Part shown: piece by piece, positions 26,590 to 36,418 of the stretch
Position numbering within the stretch: position 1 is the stretch's first letter
How the letters are laid out: each line of letters opens with the position of its first letter
Position numbers and translations under genes: made by a program
Source: Nocardia sputorum
GTDB lineage: Bacteria > Actinomycetota > Actinomycetes > Mycobacteriales > Mycobacteriaceae
DNA: 64,000 bases
Reading direction: 5' to 3'
Assembly (NCBI RefSeq): GCF_027924405.1
Contig: NZ_AP026978.1
Span: 3,348,001-3,412,000, forward strand
Notes under the pieces: generated by a model
What the model was told of the DNA's origin: nothing
The model's input: only the letters and a program-made list of their open reading frames with translations
Databases searched by the model: none

Positions 26590-27369
26590 ATGTTCTCGGA
26601 GCGAGCGTTCTTCTCCTTTGTCGAACTCACTGATTCCACCATGTACCGGGCATACAACGAGTGGCATCAGCTCGACCATCGGCCGGAGAATCTGTTGCTC
26701 CCTGGAGTTGCGTGGGGAGACCGGTGGGCTCGTCCTGCCGAGTACGCCGCTCTGAGCGAACCTCCGTCGGGCGAGTTGGGTGACTTCGACTACGCAGCTA
26801 TGTACTGGTTCCGTCCGCCATACGAGAAAAGCGTCGCGGCGTGGACCAAGCTGGGCGAGGACTCTTTTCAGTGGGGGCGAGGTCCGCTGCTTCCCGGTGT
26901 CCGGCGTCGCCTGCTCGGATTCTTCACGCCTGTCAAAGGTTACGCGGCGCCGCGAATTCGAGTCTCGCCGGACGCGCTTGTCTTCCGGCCGAACCGCGGA
27001 CTGCACATGTCGGTCACCCATTTCGGCGACTCGCATACCGCCGATGTCCACGAGTTGTTCGGCTGGGAGGACCGCGTCGGTATTCCGGACTTGCTGGAAT
27101 GCCCAGGGGTGGCCGGTGCGTGGACCTTCTCCCTGTTGGCCCTGCAAAAACATCCGACCCTCCCCGGCCTTCACGACGATCGCCGTGAATTCGGGCCCGG
27201 CTCGCTGCGCATCCGGCTTCTCTACCTGGACGCGGATCCGGCTGAAGCCGGCCGTGCTGTCGCCGATGCCGAGCGGGAGCTGGCAGCGAACGGCAGCGGA
27301 TGCCCGGTGGTGGGCGAGACGCTGTTCCACGGGCCGCTGCGTTCGATCATTCCCTTTCAGGACTGGTGA
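26590..27369 (+). CDS. Uncharacterised protein with two ferredoxin-like halves
   Basis: A 259-aa soluble protein I do not recognise firmly. The N-terminal half (FFSFVELTDSTMYRAYNEWH) and the C-terminal half (GAWTFSLLAL through LRIRLLYLD) both have a beta-alpha-beta look typical of EthD-like dimeric alpha-beta barrels, so it may be an internal duplication. GGAAGG lies just before ATG. It leads a run of three genes with the SDR and a SnoaL-like protein, so it probably belongs to the same pathway. Confidence 0.6.
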   Translation: MFSERAFFSFVELTDSTMYRAYNEWHQLDHRPENLLLPGVAWGDRWARPAEYAALSEPPSGELGDFDYAAMYWFRPPYEKSVAAWTKLGEDSFQWGRGPLLPGVRRRLLGFFTPVKGYAAPRIRVSPDALVFRPNRGLHMSVTHFGDSHTADVHELFGWEDRVGIPDLLECPGVAGAWTFSLLALQKHPTLPGLHDDRREFGPGSLRIRLLYLDADPAEAGRAVADAERELAANGSGCPVVGETLFHGPLRSIIPFQDW

Positions 27370-27451
27370 CCCACAGCACGAGGTGATGCAGCTGGCGACG
27401 ACCGCTATCACCTAAAAGATCATTCGGATCGACTTCGAGGAGCAAACACAT

Positions 27452-28246
27452 ATGGATATCGAAAAATACGGTCCCTGGGCCGTTATCGCCGGAGGATCCG
27501 AGGGCGTCGGCGCCGCATTCGCCGAACAACTCGCGGAGCGAGGCATGAACCTGGTGCTGCTCGCCCGCAAGGAGGCACCTCTGCAGCAGACCGCCGAGAA
27601 ATGTCGCGCGCATGGGGTTGAGGTGCGGATCCTGTCGGTGGATCTGCTCGCCGCGGACGCGCTCGAGCGCATCCGGCGGCTGACCGATGACCTCACCGTC
27701 GGTTTGTTCATCTACAACGCAGGCGCCAACACGTACGGCCACGAGTTCGTCACCGGTGACCTCGAGCGCTTCCAGGCCGTCATCGATCTGAACATCACCG
27801 TACAGCTGAAACTGCTGCAGCATTTCGGCGCTCCCATGCGCGAGCGACGCCGCGGCGGAATCATTCTGGTGGGGTCGCTCAGCGGCTTCTTGGGCTCGGC
27901 ACAGATCAGCATCTACTCCGCTGTCAAATCGTTCTGCCGCACCTTCGCCGAAGGGCTGTGGCTCGAGATGCGCGATTACGACGTCGATGTCCTCGAACTG
28001 GTGCTGGGACTCACCCGCACCCCGGCGATGGCCCGGGCCGGTTTGAAGATGGACACTCCCGGGCTGCTGATTTCCGAACCCGCCGACGTCGCCACACAGG
28101 GCCTCGCGAACATCACCAACGGTCCCGTCGTAGTAGTGAAGGAGTTCGAGGCAGCCGTCGTCAAGAACAGCGGCCACAACCGCGCCGAGCTGCTGCTGGA
28201 AGCTCGGGAGGCTGCGAAGAAGCTGCTTCCGCCCCCGTCGCAGTGA
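27452..28246 (+). CDS. SDR-family oxidoreductase
   Basis: A 264-aa short-chain dehydrogenase. AGGSEGVGAAFAEQLAERG is the nucleotide site, YNAGAN the structural motif, and LVGSLSG with YSAVKSF carry the catalytic Ser, Tyr and Lys. GAGGAG precedes ATG 27452. The gene is followed after 42 bp by a SnoaL-like gene, suggesting an operon with 26590. Confidence 0.83.
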   Translation: MDIEKYGPWAVIAGGSEGVGAAFAEQLAERGMNLVLLARKEAPLQQTAEKCRAHGVEVRILSVDLLAADALERIRRLTDDLTVGLFIYNAGANTYGHEFVTGDLERFQAVIDLNITVQLKLLQHFGAPMRERRRGGIILVGSLSGFLGSAQISIYSAVKSFCRTFAEGLWLEMRDYDVDVLELVLGLTRTPAMARAGLKMDTPGLLISEPADVATQGLANITNGPVVVVKEFEAAVVKNSGHNRAELLLEAREAAKKLLPPPSQ

Positions 28247-28288
28247 CGCGTGCGCGGCCGCTGCTCTCACCGATTAGGAAGGATGCCC

Positions 28289-28774
28289 ATGAACGACAGT
28301 GATCGTCTCGCCGCGCTCGAACGCCGCCTGAGCCATGTCGAAGACCAGTTGGCGATCGGCCGTCTGCTCGCCTCCTACGGCCCCCTCGTCGACAGCGGGG
28401 ACGCGGATGCGACCGCGGCGCTGTGGGCAGAGGACGGTGAATATGACGTTCCCGGACTGCACATGCGCTCACGGGAGGATATCCGATCGATGGTGCAGTC
28501 GCCCGCGCACCGCCGGCTCATCGAGGGCGGCAGCGCGCACTTCATCGGTCCGGCGCAGATCGAACTCGACGGCGACCGAGCGGTGGCCGTGTGCGAATCG
28601 ATCCTCGTGCTCCGCGACCAGGATTCCTACCGCATCCTGCTCTCCGGAAGCCACCGCATCACCCTCGTGCGAGTCGACGGAGAATGGAAGATCAGGCATC
28701 GGATCACCCGGGAGTTGAACGGTGACGCGCGGGCACGGGAATTACTGCGCATCGGGGCCGTCACCGGCGATTGA
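28289..28774 (+). CDS. SnoaL/NTF2-like protein
   Basis: A 161-aa paralogue of the protein at 25793, with the same coiled-coil start (ALERRLSHVEDQLAI), LLASYGPLVDSGDAD and ALWAEDGEYDV. It probably shares the substrate class. ATG 28289 is 7 nt from AGGAAGG; an in-frame ATG six bases earlier overlaps that site. The following interval to 29117 holds only a weak operator-like sequence near 28872. Confidence 0.75.
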   Translation: MNDSDRLAALERRLSHVEDQLAIGRLLASYGPLVDSGDADATAALWAEDGEYDVPGLHMRSREDIRSMVQSPAHRRLIEGGSAHFIGPAQIELDGDRAVAVCESILVLRDQDSYRILLSGSHRITLVRVDGEWKIRHRITRELNGDARARELLRIGAVTGD

Positions 28775-29117
28775 GGACCCGTCGGACCGGACCGGAACTC
28801 GATCTTCTGCGCTGACCGGAGATCAGCGGTCGCACGCACTCGTCGGCCGGGCTGACGCCAAGTGCGTGCTATCCGGGCTGAACGCCACACTCAATACGTG
28901 TCCTTGTGGCCGGAGAGGGGTTCACCGGCTGGCCGGCCGGTGGCGGGATTTCTTAGCCGGGATAGTGCCGTCGGCGCTGGCGGAGGCCAAGCGGCTGCGG
29001 GGCGCGCCGAGACGGTGTCCTCCCCGGTGGATCAAGCCGCCGCAGCTGCGTCGGTATATTCACAGCTGAATGATCCTGACGCTCACCACGTCACGAGGTG
29101 AACCATCCGGGGGGACG

Positions 29118-29459
29118 ATGATGGACCTACACCAGATCGTTATGAGCTCATGGGATTTCACCCTCTGCCGGACCGACGAGGGTGCCCATGTCATGAAGGT
29201 CGTCTTCAGCGAGGGCGAGCACAAGATGGATGTCGAACGCTATTTCGCAATCGACAGCCCCTTGAATCCGATCTACCCGATGGACGAGTCGAAGGCACTG
29301 TCAGCCAGAATCCGGGCAGAATACCCCGGCACTCACCTGCGGCAACTGAGCAGAGCTGATCTGTCGGCCATCCACACGGCGAAGACGCGCCCCGCACCCG
29401 AAGCGGTCCCCATCCGAGTGACCAGACCGACCTCAAAGGTCAACTCGCCATGCCGCTGA
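29118..29459 (+). CDS. Hypothetical protein
   Basis: A 113-aa protein I do not recognise, with no membrane segment. GGGGGGACG precedes two adjacent ATG codons (29118 and 29121). The C-terminal 25 residues are Pro/Arg-rich. It marks the transition from the catabolic cluster to the degraded region. The next 190 bp hold nothing I can support. Confidence 0.45.
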   Translation: MMDLHQIVMSSWDFTLCRTDEGAHVMKVVFSEGEHKMDVERYFAIDSPLNPIYPMDESKALSARIRAEYPGTHLRQLSRADLSAIHTAKTRPAPEAVPIRVTRPTSKVNSPCR

Positions 29460-29652
29460 CAGACATGCCCGTGAACGACGCCGGCGTCCCTGCCGACCTT
29501 CGCCCGGGCACAGATCGAGTGGTCATCCTCGACGACACTCCCACTCCCGCCCTGAACCTGCGGGTGCACCCAGTCGGTGATCCCGACCCGCGTACATAGA
29601 TCACGAGATATTGTCAAGACCTGTGGATCGGTGAGTTCGCCCGAGCCTGAGG

Positions 29653-30072
29653 TCAGATTCCTGCGAGTGTGGGAACTTGGGCAGGTATTCCCCAGGTGAC
29701 TATGCGTGGCAGCATTGCCTTGAATTTCGCTAGATCGGTGTCGGGTACCTCGAATCGAACAAGGAGGTGTGCGCCCAGACCGAGGATCTGGGCGTCCTCG
29801 GGATCGATCTCGATGACTGCGGTGGAGTCGTCGGTGAACTCGACCTTTTTCAACCCGCCGTAGACGGTCTGGCCCGACCCGACGGTGATGCAGTAGGTGT
29901 TGTCGAACAGTTCGGTTTCGTTCGGGTCGCCCTGCCACGGGTCGGGGTCCGAGCGGGTGCGTTGGAACATCACGGCGATCCCCGAGCCGTCGGCGCCTTC
30001 GGCGAACCCTGCGCCCAGGTAATCGTCGTATTCGTCGTCCTCGCAGCCCGCTGCTCTGGCTACCAGGTCCAT
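29653..30072 (-). CDS. Imm10-like immunity protein
   Basis: A 139-aa acidic soluble protein. The segments GAGFAEGADGSGIAVMFQR, TYCITVGSGQTVYGG and VIEIDPEDAQILGL recall the Imm10 family of polymorphic-toxin immunity proteins. AGGAG precedes ATG 30072. No toxin gene is next to it; the neighbours are transposase remnants, so it looks like an orphan immunity gene. Family assignment is from memory of the pattern. Confidence 0.5.
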   Translation of the reverse strand: MDLVARAAGCEDDEYDDYLGAGFAEGADGSGIAVMFQRTRSDPDPWQGDPNETELFDNTYCITVGSGQTVYGGLKKVEFTDDSTAVIEIDPEDAQILGLGAHLLVRFEVPDTDLAKFKAMLPRIVTWGIPAQVPTLAGI

Positions 30073-30124
30073 GTGGTTCTCCTATTGGCTGTGGGCCGTT
30101 TCGAAGCGATTATGTCGGGCAGGC

Positions 30125-30870
30125 TCAGGCAACGTCGGTGACGGTGTTGTTTGGTTCGGCTGACGGCGGGGTGATGTCGACGGGACGTTCGAGCACCTTG
30201 CCTCTGTGGAACAGAGCGCCGGCGCGGACGAGGGCGACGAGTTCGGGGGCGTTGACCTTGCGCCAGCGGGCTTGTGCGGCCTCGATCAGCTTGTAGGCCA
30301 CGGCAATTCCCGCCGTGCGCGCACCAGGGCCTTTGGTGACCTTGGTGCGAAGGCGGACCGTGGCGAAGGTCGATTCGATCGGGTTGGTGGTGCGCAGGTG
30401 GATCCAGTGCTCGGCCGGGTATTTGAAGAACTCGAGCAGCACGTCGAGATCGTCGACGATCTTCGCGACGGCTTTGGGATACTTTGGCCGTAGTCGAAGT
30501 CGAACGCTTTCACCGCGAGTTGGGCCTTGTCGATGTCTTCGGCCATGTAGATGTCCTTCAAGGCCGCGGTCGCGCCCGGGTGTGCCGTTTTCGGTAGCGC
30601 GGCAAGCACATTCGCTGGTTTATGGAACCAGCAACGCTGCTCGCGGGTGGCGGGGAACACCTCACGCAACGCTTTCCAGAATCCGAGTGCGCCGTCGCCG
30701 ACGGCCAGAACCGGGGCGGTCATGCCGCGGCGGCGGCAGTCCCGCAGCAGATCGGCCCAGGATTCGGTGGACTCGCGGTAGCCGTCGGTGACCGCGACGA
30801 GTTCCTTGCGGCCGTCCGCGCGCACGCCGATCATCACCAGCAGGCACAGCTTTTCACCTCCGCGCCCGCC
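30125..30870 (-). pseudogene. IS256-family transposase remnant
   Basis: The C-terminal two-thirds of a Mutator/IS256 transposase. EKLCLLVMIGVRADGRKEL, VGDGALGFWKALREVFP and HLRTTNPIESTFATVRLR include the second Asp and the final Glu of the DDE triad; the first Asp and N-terminus are gone. A frameshift near 30490 separates the two halves. It abuts the TIG-domain fragment at its truncated end. Confidence 0.85.
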
Positions 30871-30889
30871 ACCGCGGCAAAAGCTTCGC

Positions 30890-31250
30890 GCATGGCGGGT
30901 ATCACCGCCAACACGGCCACGTCGGTCACCGTGATCTCTCCGTCCGGGCAGGCACGGTCCCGGTGACCGTGACCACCCCGGGCGGGACGAGCAACCCGCT
31001 GTCATTCTTCTACGTGGGGGCGCCGTTCAAGGCCGCTTTGTCTCCGGTTTTCGGTGTCACCGCGGGCGGTGACACGGTGACCATCACCGGGACCGGCCTG
31101 TCCACGGCCACCGCGGTGGCGTTCGGCGCCAACTCCGCGACCCCGACGGTGGTCAACGACGGCACGTTGACGGTGACCGTGCCCGCGGGCGCGGCGGCCG
31201 GTCCGGTGGGTGTCAGCGTCACCACCGCGGGCGGCGCAACTCGCCCGAAG
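30890..31250 (+). pseudogene. IPT/TIG-domain protein fragment
   Basis: A piece of a repetitive immunoglobulin-like (IPT/TIG) surface protein: PVTVTTPGGTSNPLSFFYV and the next repeat GGDTVTITGTGLSTATAVAF. A frameshift at about 30955 breaks the first repeat, and both ends are missing. The 31251-31722 stretch beyond holds no recognisable gene. Confidence 0.7.
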
Positions 31251-31722
31251 CGACTGACTAAGGCTCTGGAGTCTTTCCGCTCCCCGCGACGATCGAGGTC
31301 GGGAGCCGTTCAGCGGGTTCGTGGCTTCAGCAGCCGCCGGCACCGGGGAACCGCCTGGGCCGTGACCGGGGTCCGGTCGCTGCCTGCGTCGGTGTGCGGT
31401 TCGGTGGCCTGCCGTTCGGCCAGGACTCGGTCTTGGTGGCGCGGGTGGATCCTTCGCCCAGGACCCGGGTCGCGATCGTCCACACGGCGGGCGTGTCCTT
31501 CAGGCGGTCTCGTCGAGCTCGGCGCAGGCCTGTTCTGGGCTATGTCGCGTCGGCAAGGTCCTCGCCGAACCCGAATCCGATACGCCGCATTTTTCGGTCT
31601 CGGCAACGCGATGGACAGGCTGGATGGTATAGAGTTACCGGTTGCTCGGCCGTCTCAAAGCGATCCTTGGTCATCCGGATCTTTGCCGCGACTTGAACGA
31701 TCGCTCCGATCGCGGTGGGCGG

Positions 31723-32139
31723 TCAGTCGCCGTAATGATCGTGTGTCTCGAACTCGCCGAAGTCGTCCTGTAGCCAGCCCAGGTCGCGCCAGGTCCCCGT
31801 GCCGTCGAGAGGGCCCGCGTAAACGATCTCCAGGTAGCTGCCAGGCTGGTCGTCGAGCCGCAGGCGGCGGCCTCGGCTGTACAGGAACACCGACACGCTG
31901 ATGTCCGGCTGTCCATCGATGTACTGCATACCGAGTACTCCCTCCCACGACACCTGGAGGGACGGACCGGACGGCTCAGGACCTCGGACGAGACAGGAGA
32001 ACCCGTCCTCGGCCTCGCTCGCGTTGACTACGGTCACCTGCTCACCGAGGTGAGTGGCGAGGCTGGCGGCGAGGACGTCGATCGTCGACCTCCACCGGTT
32101 GAATAATGGGTTGTCCTCCAGGCCATTCTCGACCGTCAT
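31723..32139 (-). CDS. Hypothetical protein
   Basis: A 138-aa acidic soluble protein with an intact start (AAAGGAG before ATG 32139). I do not recognise the family. Its size, acidity and position beside other small soluble genes recall immunity-type proteins, but no motif supports that. The following 345 bp (32140-32485) hold nothing I can support. Confidence 0.5.
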   Translation of the reverse strand: MTVENGLEDNPLFNRWRSTIDVLAASLATHLGEQVTVVNASEAEDGFSCLVRGPEPSGPSLQVSWEGVLGMQYIDGQPDISVSVFLYSRGRRLRLDDQPGSYLEIVYAGPLDGTGTWRDLGWLQDDFGEFETHDHYGD

Positions 32140-32485
32140 GGCCAATCGCTCCTTTCCCCGCGCTCCAGTCGGAATTCACTACTTCGTTGCCGTCAGCTGT
32201 GCGGATCTCGACATGTTGCGGGCTGTCCGCCCATCGTTTCGGGTGACCGGTCTCGGATTCGGGTCCCTCTTTTCGATCAAACGCCGGTCCTAGGTCATCC
32301 GCTCCTCGAGTTGACCATCGACGATGCTGACGTCGATGCGCAGCTGATCGGATCGGTAGGTGCCCACGTGGTGCCGAAGTAATCGAATCGTCAGGCCACG
32401 TAGTTCAGAGAACGACGAGGCCCCTGCGTGGAGGCGTGAGCAGCCTGGTGGTGGCGTGGCGAGATGATCCGGATCGACTCATCGG

Positions 32486-33066
32486 TCATCCGATCCGGCT
32501 GATCACAGTAACGGAAGTGTGTGAGTCCGCTGGTGGACGTGTCCAGCATGACCGTTGCGTTCCGGCGGGGCCCAGCCGCAGCGCTGTGCTGCGGGGGCGA
32601 CACGCCGCGCGGCCGGAGACATGAATCGTGTAGGTCATGGATCGCAGCCGGCCGCGTCCGCGGCCGATACCCTCGTACTCGACCAGTTCGGTATGGATTT
32701 CCAGGTCGGGTCGGGCCCAGCCTGTCTGCGTTGTCACCAGGATGGCCTCGTGACTTCGGATCCGAGCGAGCACAGCTCGCGTGCGGCTGGCTGCCGGGGT
32801 GATGGGACGGTCGAGCACGACGACGGGCAGGCCGTCGAGCAGGACGGCGGCGACGTCGAGGGGGTCGTCACCGGGGTCGGCGATGTGGGCCAGGCGGGCA
32901 AGATTTCCGCCCATTTCCGCGACCGCGAGCAATCCGAGCCGTGGGGATCCGAGGACGGCGGTCCATTCTCCGGCGGCGGTGGCCGCGGCGAGCAACCCGA
33001 GTAGGGGGCCGAGGCGTCCGGTGCACGCAATCAGTGATCCGCGTGGTAGCCCACCGGCGGGTAGCG
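32486..33066 (-). pseudogene. ImuA'-like gene fragment
   Basis: A minus-strand reading frame without a start. GGLPRGSLIACTG, WTAVLGSPRLGLLAVAEMG and IRSHEAILVTTQTGW match the actinobacterial ImuA'-type protein that normally precedes the ImuB/DnaE2 mutasome genes. The N-terminus is missing at about 33066 and no imuB follows, so this is a 5'-truncated remnant. Confidence 0.6.
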
Positions 33067-33092
33067 CGTCACCGAGTGCTCCGGGGATACGC

Positions 33093-33575
33093 GTTCAACA
33101 GGTCATCGAAGCAGCGTTGCGCTGCTACCGGCAGCTGTGCGAGACCCTCGCCCCACGGTTCGGAGACACTCTCGGTCATCGTGCGCTCATGCCCGTGCAG
33201 TTCTACGGCAACATCGGCTACCACCCCGACCGCAAGAAGGGCCCCTTCGACTACCCAGGCCCTCCCGAGCCCGGACTCAGCTGGATGCTCAAACCCACTG
33301 GCACGATCACCAGAGATGGCCGCCGCCGCGGCAGCGACAGCGTCTCGCTCACCCTCAATAACGACAACCGTGTAAGCGAAATCCGCGACGACCGCGACAC
33401 TCTCTATCGCGGCTACGTCGACTACTTCAAGGCCCAGCCGGCCCTGGAACCGTTCAAACCCTCCTTCTCCTTGCAGGGCGGTCGCTTCGGCATCCTCGAC
33501 CCGCGGCCCGCCACGAACTTCGCGCTGCGATGGCTGCGCGAAGACCTCAAGAAACTAGGCTGGCTCCCGCGCTGA
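33093..33575 (+). CDS. 5'-truncated hypothetical protein
   Basis: A C-terminal coding segment of about 160 residues (VIEAALRCYRQLCETLAPRF at the left, WLREDLKKLGWLPR at the end) whose left end abuts the inverted ImuA' fragment. The first in-frame ATG is 33189. I do not recognise the family. High Tyr, Arg and Pro content and no hydrophobic helix suggest a soluble protein. It is probably non-functional. Confidence 0.4.
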   Translation, partial: VQQVIEAALRCYRQLCETLAPRFGDTLGHRALMPVQFYGNIGYHPDRKKGPFDYPGPPEPGLSWMLKPTGTITRDGRRRGSDSVSLTLNNDNRVSEIRDDRDTLYRGYVDYFKAQPALEPFKPSFSLQGGRFGILDPRPATNFALRWLREDLKKLGWLPR

Positions 33576-33761
33576 TCCCAAGCTTTCACGCCAAGCTCAA
33601 GCCGACGATCCTCGACCTTGGAAGCGTCCGCCGCTCAGGGTGGCGGACGCTTCCCGGGCGAACCCGGCCTTGGCTCACACCAACGTGTTTCGGCCTCGAG
33701 TGTGGGTGCCGTAGTGGATCTCGTACACATCGTTTTCAATGTGTACGGAGTCCTCCTTGAT

Positions 33762-34395
33762 CTATTCGCGCCAGCGGTCGGGCCATTGGGTGGTCTGCTC
33801 CGACCACCGCAGCCCTTCGAGCGGCACGCCTGCGAGCTCGACTTTCCGCAGGTCTGCGCCGATGAAGTCGTTGAGCATCTGTTCGAGGAAGACCAGATAG
33901 CTGGCCAGCTCGGTCAGTGATTCGCTGACACGAGCGGCCCAGTTGATCGACAGCCCGGCCATCACTTCGGCGTCCTGGTCCCCGGATTGCGCGAGCATCC
34001 CCTGATGCATCGAGTCGAATGACGCTTCCACGTAGTCGGCAACCGCGTCCCTCCATCGATGCATGGAGCCGAAGTCGAAGACGACGCTGTTGAGGACCTC
34101 GACTATTTCGAGCCCGAAGCCCTCGTGCACCTTCCGCATGTCGATGCCGAGGACGGGAAAGGTGACGTTCCCCCGGACGTCGGTGGCGTCCGTGACAGGG
34201 ATAATCGCGGTCCTGTCCTCCTCTACTAGCAATTCGAAGACGCCTGTGGCCCTGAGAAACGCGTTCTTGTCGTTACCTCCGACAGCGTCAATCAGTGCCT
34301 CCTTCTGCTTCTCCGAAAGGCCGTCATCGTTGCGAATTTCTTCAGCAGTCGCGACGCGCCACCATTTTGCAGCAGTTCGGCAGGCCAGCTCGACT
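33762..34395 (-). pseudogene. 5'-truncated hypothetical gene
   Basis: An open frame runs from a stop near 34396 to 33762. It encodes AEEIRNDDGLSEKQKEALID, then FELLVEEDRTAIIPV, and ends RWSEQTTQWPDRWRE. No ATG or GTG with a ribosome site lies in the left part; only a TTG at 34232 could start a 156-aa form. I do not recognise the family. Confidence 0.4.
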
Positions 34396-34522
34396 GCTCA
34401 CTCCGCGACAACATGGCAGGGTGTCGATGTCGGTAAACTGCGGGTTCGCCATGTCGTCGCGGCCCGGTCCGGACCCTGGTGCCTGGGCCTGATCGGCGAA
34501 TCCCGTGATGGTTGGCGCGGCG

Positions 34523-35521
34523 CTAACCCGGAGGGGACGGTGAGACGTGCCCGAGCCGGAGTTGGCAGCCGATCACCGAGGTCGGAACTGTGGTGCGGAT
34601 GTCGTGTTCTATCCACTTCAGAGGACCCACGGCGGTGGCGTAGATGCTCGACGCTCGCGCCATTTCCCCGCGTTCGCGATGCGCTTTTATTATCGCGGCG
34701 ATACTGGTGATCAGTGCGCCGACCAAATTCGATTCGGTGGATGGATCGTGCACTTCCCTGCACAGCTGCGCGAGGACGAACGCTGCTTGTCCCAGATCCG
34801 GCACGTGTGATCCGAAGCTGGGCGGTCGTATGCGGCTGCCGGCCGCGAGTGCCGACATCCCGACTTCGTGCGCGGCGTCGGCAAATGGTCCTCTCGCGTC
34901 CGGTTCGACCCGCCATGACCAGATCGCCAGCACTCCGGAGACCCGGCTTGCCGCCCACCGCCATGCCGCGCGATCGGTACTCGGAACACGTGCCAGCGTT
35001 TCGGTAAAACTACGAACATCAGCGAGGGCGTGTGTCCAGAACTCGGTGTCGCCCGACACCACCGTTTCTCTGGCCGACGGCGCCACCGAACGCGGATGTT
35101 TCCATTCGGTTTGTGCGTCGGCCACCGCGTGCGCGTCGGGTTCCCACCCGTCGCGCAGGTCGGGCAGGCTAAGGCCTGCCCCGACCTCGAGGTCGGTGAT
35201 CGCAGGACCGAGGCGTGCGCTGCGGGGATCACGCCATTGGACGATGTAGCCGGCGACATAACCGTCGACGACACTGACCCGGGGTTGCAGGACGGATCCG
35301 GTCGCCCGCATCCGGCGTGTCCATTCGACCTCCGAGAGGCTGACCGCGGCCGTAGCGCGCAGCGTGCGCCGCAGCATCCGATGGTCCGAGCCGTCGCTGT
35401 CTTCGCGCCGCTCGATTCCCGCCAGCATCTGCTGCTCGAAACTCACACCAGGCCCGGGCAGCCCCGGCGTCACCGACCGATACAGGCAAAGGTCGCAACC
35501 GGTCAACGCGATATGATCCAA
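34523..35521 (-). CDS. Hypothetical protein, uncertain start
   Basis: A 332-aa soluble protein with helical, Ala-rich C-terminal half. The frame is closed by a stop just before a TTG at 35521, so the start is either that TTG or an internal codon. An N-terminal Cys-x2-Cys (GCDLCLY) is present. I do not recognise the family; the surroundings are all degraded, so it may be a remnant too. Confidence 0.4.
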   Translation of the reverse strand: MDHIALTGCDLCLYRSVTPGLPGPGVSFEQQMLAGIERREDSDGSDHRMLRRTLRATAAVSLSEVEWTRRMRATGSVLQPRVSVVDGYVAGYIVQWRDPRSARLGPAITDLEVGAGLSLPDLRDGWEPDAHAVADAQTEWKHPRSVAPSARETVVSGDTEFWTHALADVRSFTETLARVPSTDRAAWRWAASRVSGVLAIWSWRVEPDARGPFADAAHEVGMSALAAGSRIRPPSFGSHVPDLGQAAFVLAQLCREVHDPSTESNLVGALITSIAAIIKAHRERGEMARASSIYATAVGPLKWIEHDIRTTVPTSVIGCQLRLGHVSPSPPG

Positions 35522-35584
35522 TCAGTCGACGAACCGACGATCACCGTCGGCCGAGGGGGTGAACTTGCCACATCAAGCATCCAG

Positions 35585-36241
35585 TCAGCCGAGTTCGATC
35601 AGAGGCGCGAAGATCCTCTCGAACACCGGGAGCAGCGGGTCGGTGACCGGGTTCAATTTGAGCGCCACCACCCGGTTGTGCGCGATCAGCTCGTAGATCG
35701 TGTCGAGAGGCGCGATCGAGCTGATATGCCCGCCCCGAGCACCGCTGCTATCCCTCCGGTGCGTGTGGGGCCGAGCTGGGCAAGTCCCGCAGACGCCTTC
35801 GCAGAAGCCTCGGTGATGCGGGGCTGCAACCACACCTCGGCGCGGAATCCTCTGAGTAGAAGTTCGTCGTACAGGTTCGAGGGCAGCGCCTGCACGGTCA
35901 CCCTGCCCCTGGCGAATCCGAAACTTCGCCTTCGCGAGTGGGCTGGTCCCCTGTTCGAGCGACTCGAGAGTGCATGAAACCGCCGCCAGACTCGCTGCGA
36001 AGACGTAGGGGCCGGACATCCATTCCTCACCGACGAGCGGGGAGGAGGGATCCAGTGCTTTGATACCCACCGCCGCGTCGACCCAGTCCTGCGCGTGCTG
36101 TCCGGTGAGCGCGCGCACCCGGTCGAGCAGGGCTCTTCTGCCGGTCAACGACTGACGTGACCATTTCTTCTCCCCCTCGGCGAGGGCTGCGAGGGCGGAA
36201 TCGATGACCGCGTCTGCGGCGGCGGAATGTTCTGTCTGCAC
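35585..36241 (-). pseudogene. Aldehyde-dehydrogenase-fold protein, frameshifted and truncated
   Basis: Starts properly (GGGAG before GTG 36241) as an ALDH-superfamily protein: SRQSLTGRRALLDRVRALTG and LVGEEWMSGPYVFAASLAA. A frameshift near 35925 moves the reading into the VTVQALPSNLYDELLL frame, and a second near 35730 restores the first for SSIAPLDTIYELIAHN. The gene then stops after PLIELG, far short of the usual length of this family. Two compensating indels plus truncation show it is dead. Confidence 0.8.
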
Positions 36242-36418
36242 GTGGGCACACTCCCTGGTGAGAATTCGAGCGGAGATCCGCGTTGATGACGACGAGTTCA
36301 GGGTCGGTGGTGGCTTTGGCACACGTCGCCGCCAGCGATGTTGTCCCGAGAGCGGAGGGCCTGACCGACTTGACGGGACACGCTATGTGCTGGTATATCC
36401 GATTCGGAGTCGCATCCT

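Noticed and set aside
28872..28888. Operator copy near the right end of the cluster
   Set aside because: TCCGGGCTGAACGCCAC shares only the centre of the motif and is not clearly upstream of a promoter.
1..29500. KstR/KstR2-type operators
   Set aside because: The recurring palindrome differs from TnnAACnnGTTnnA in core and spacing.
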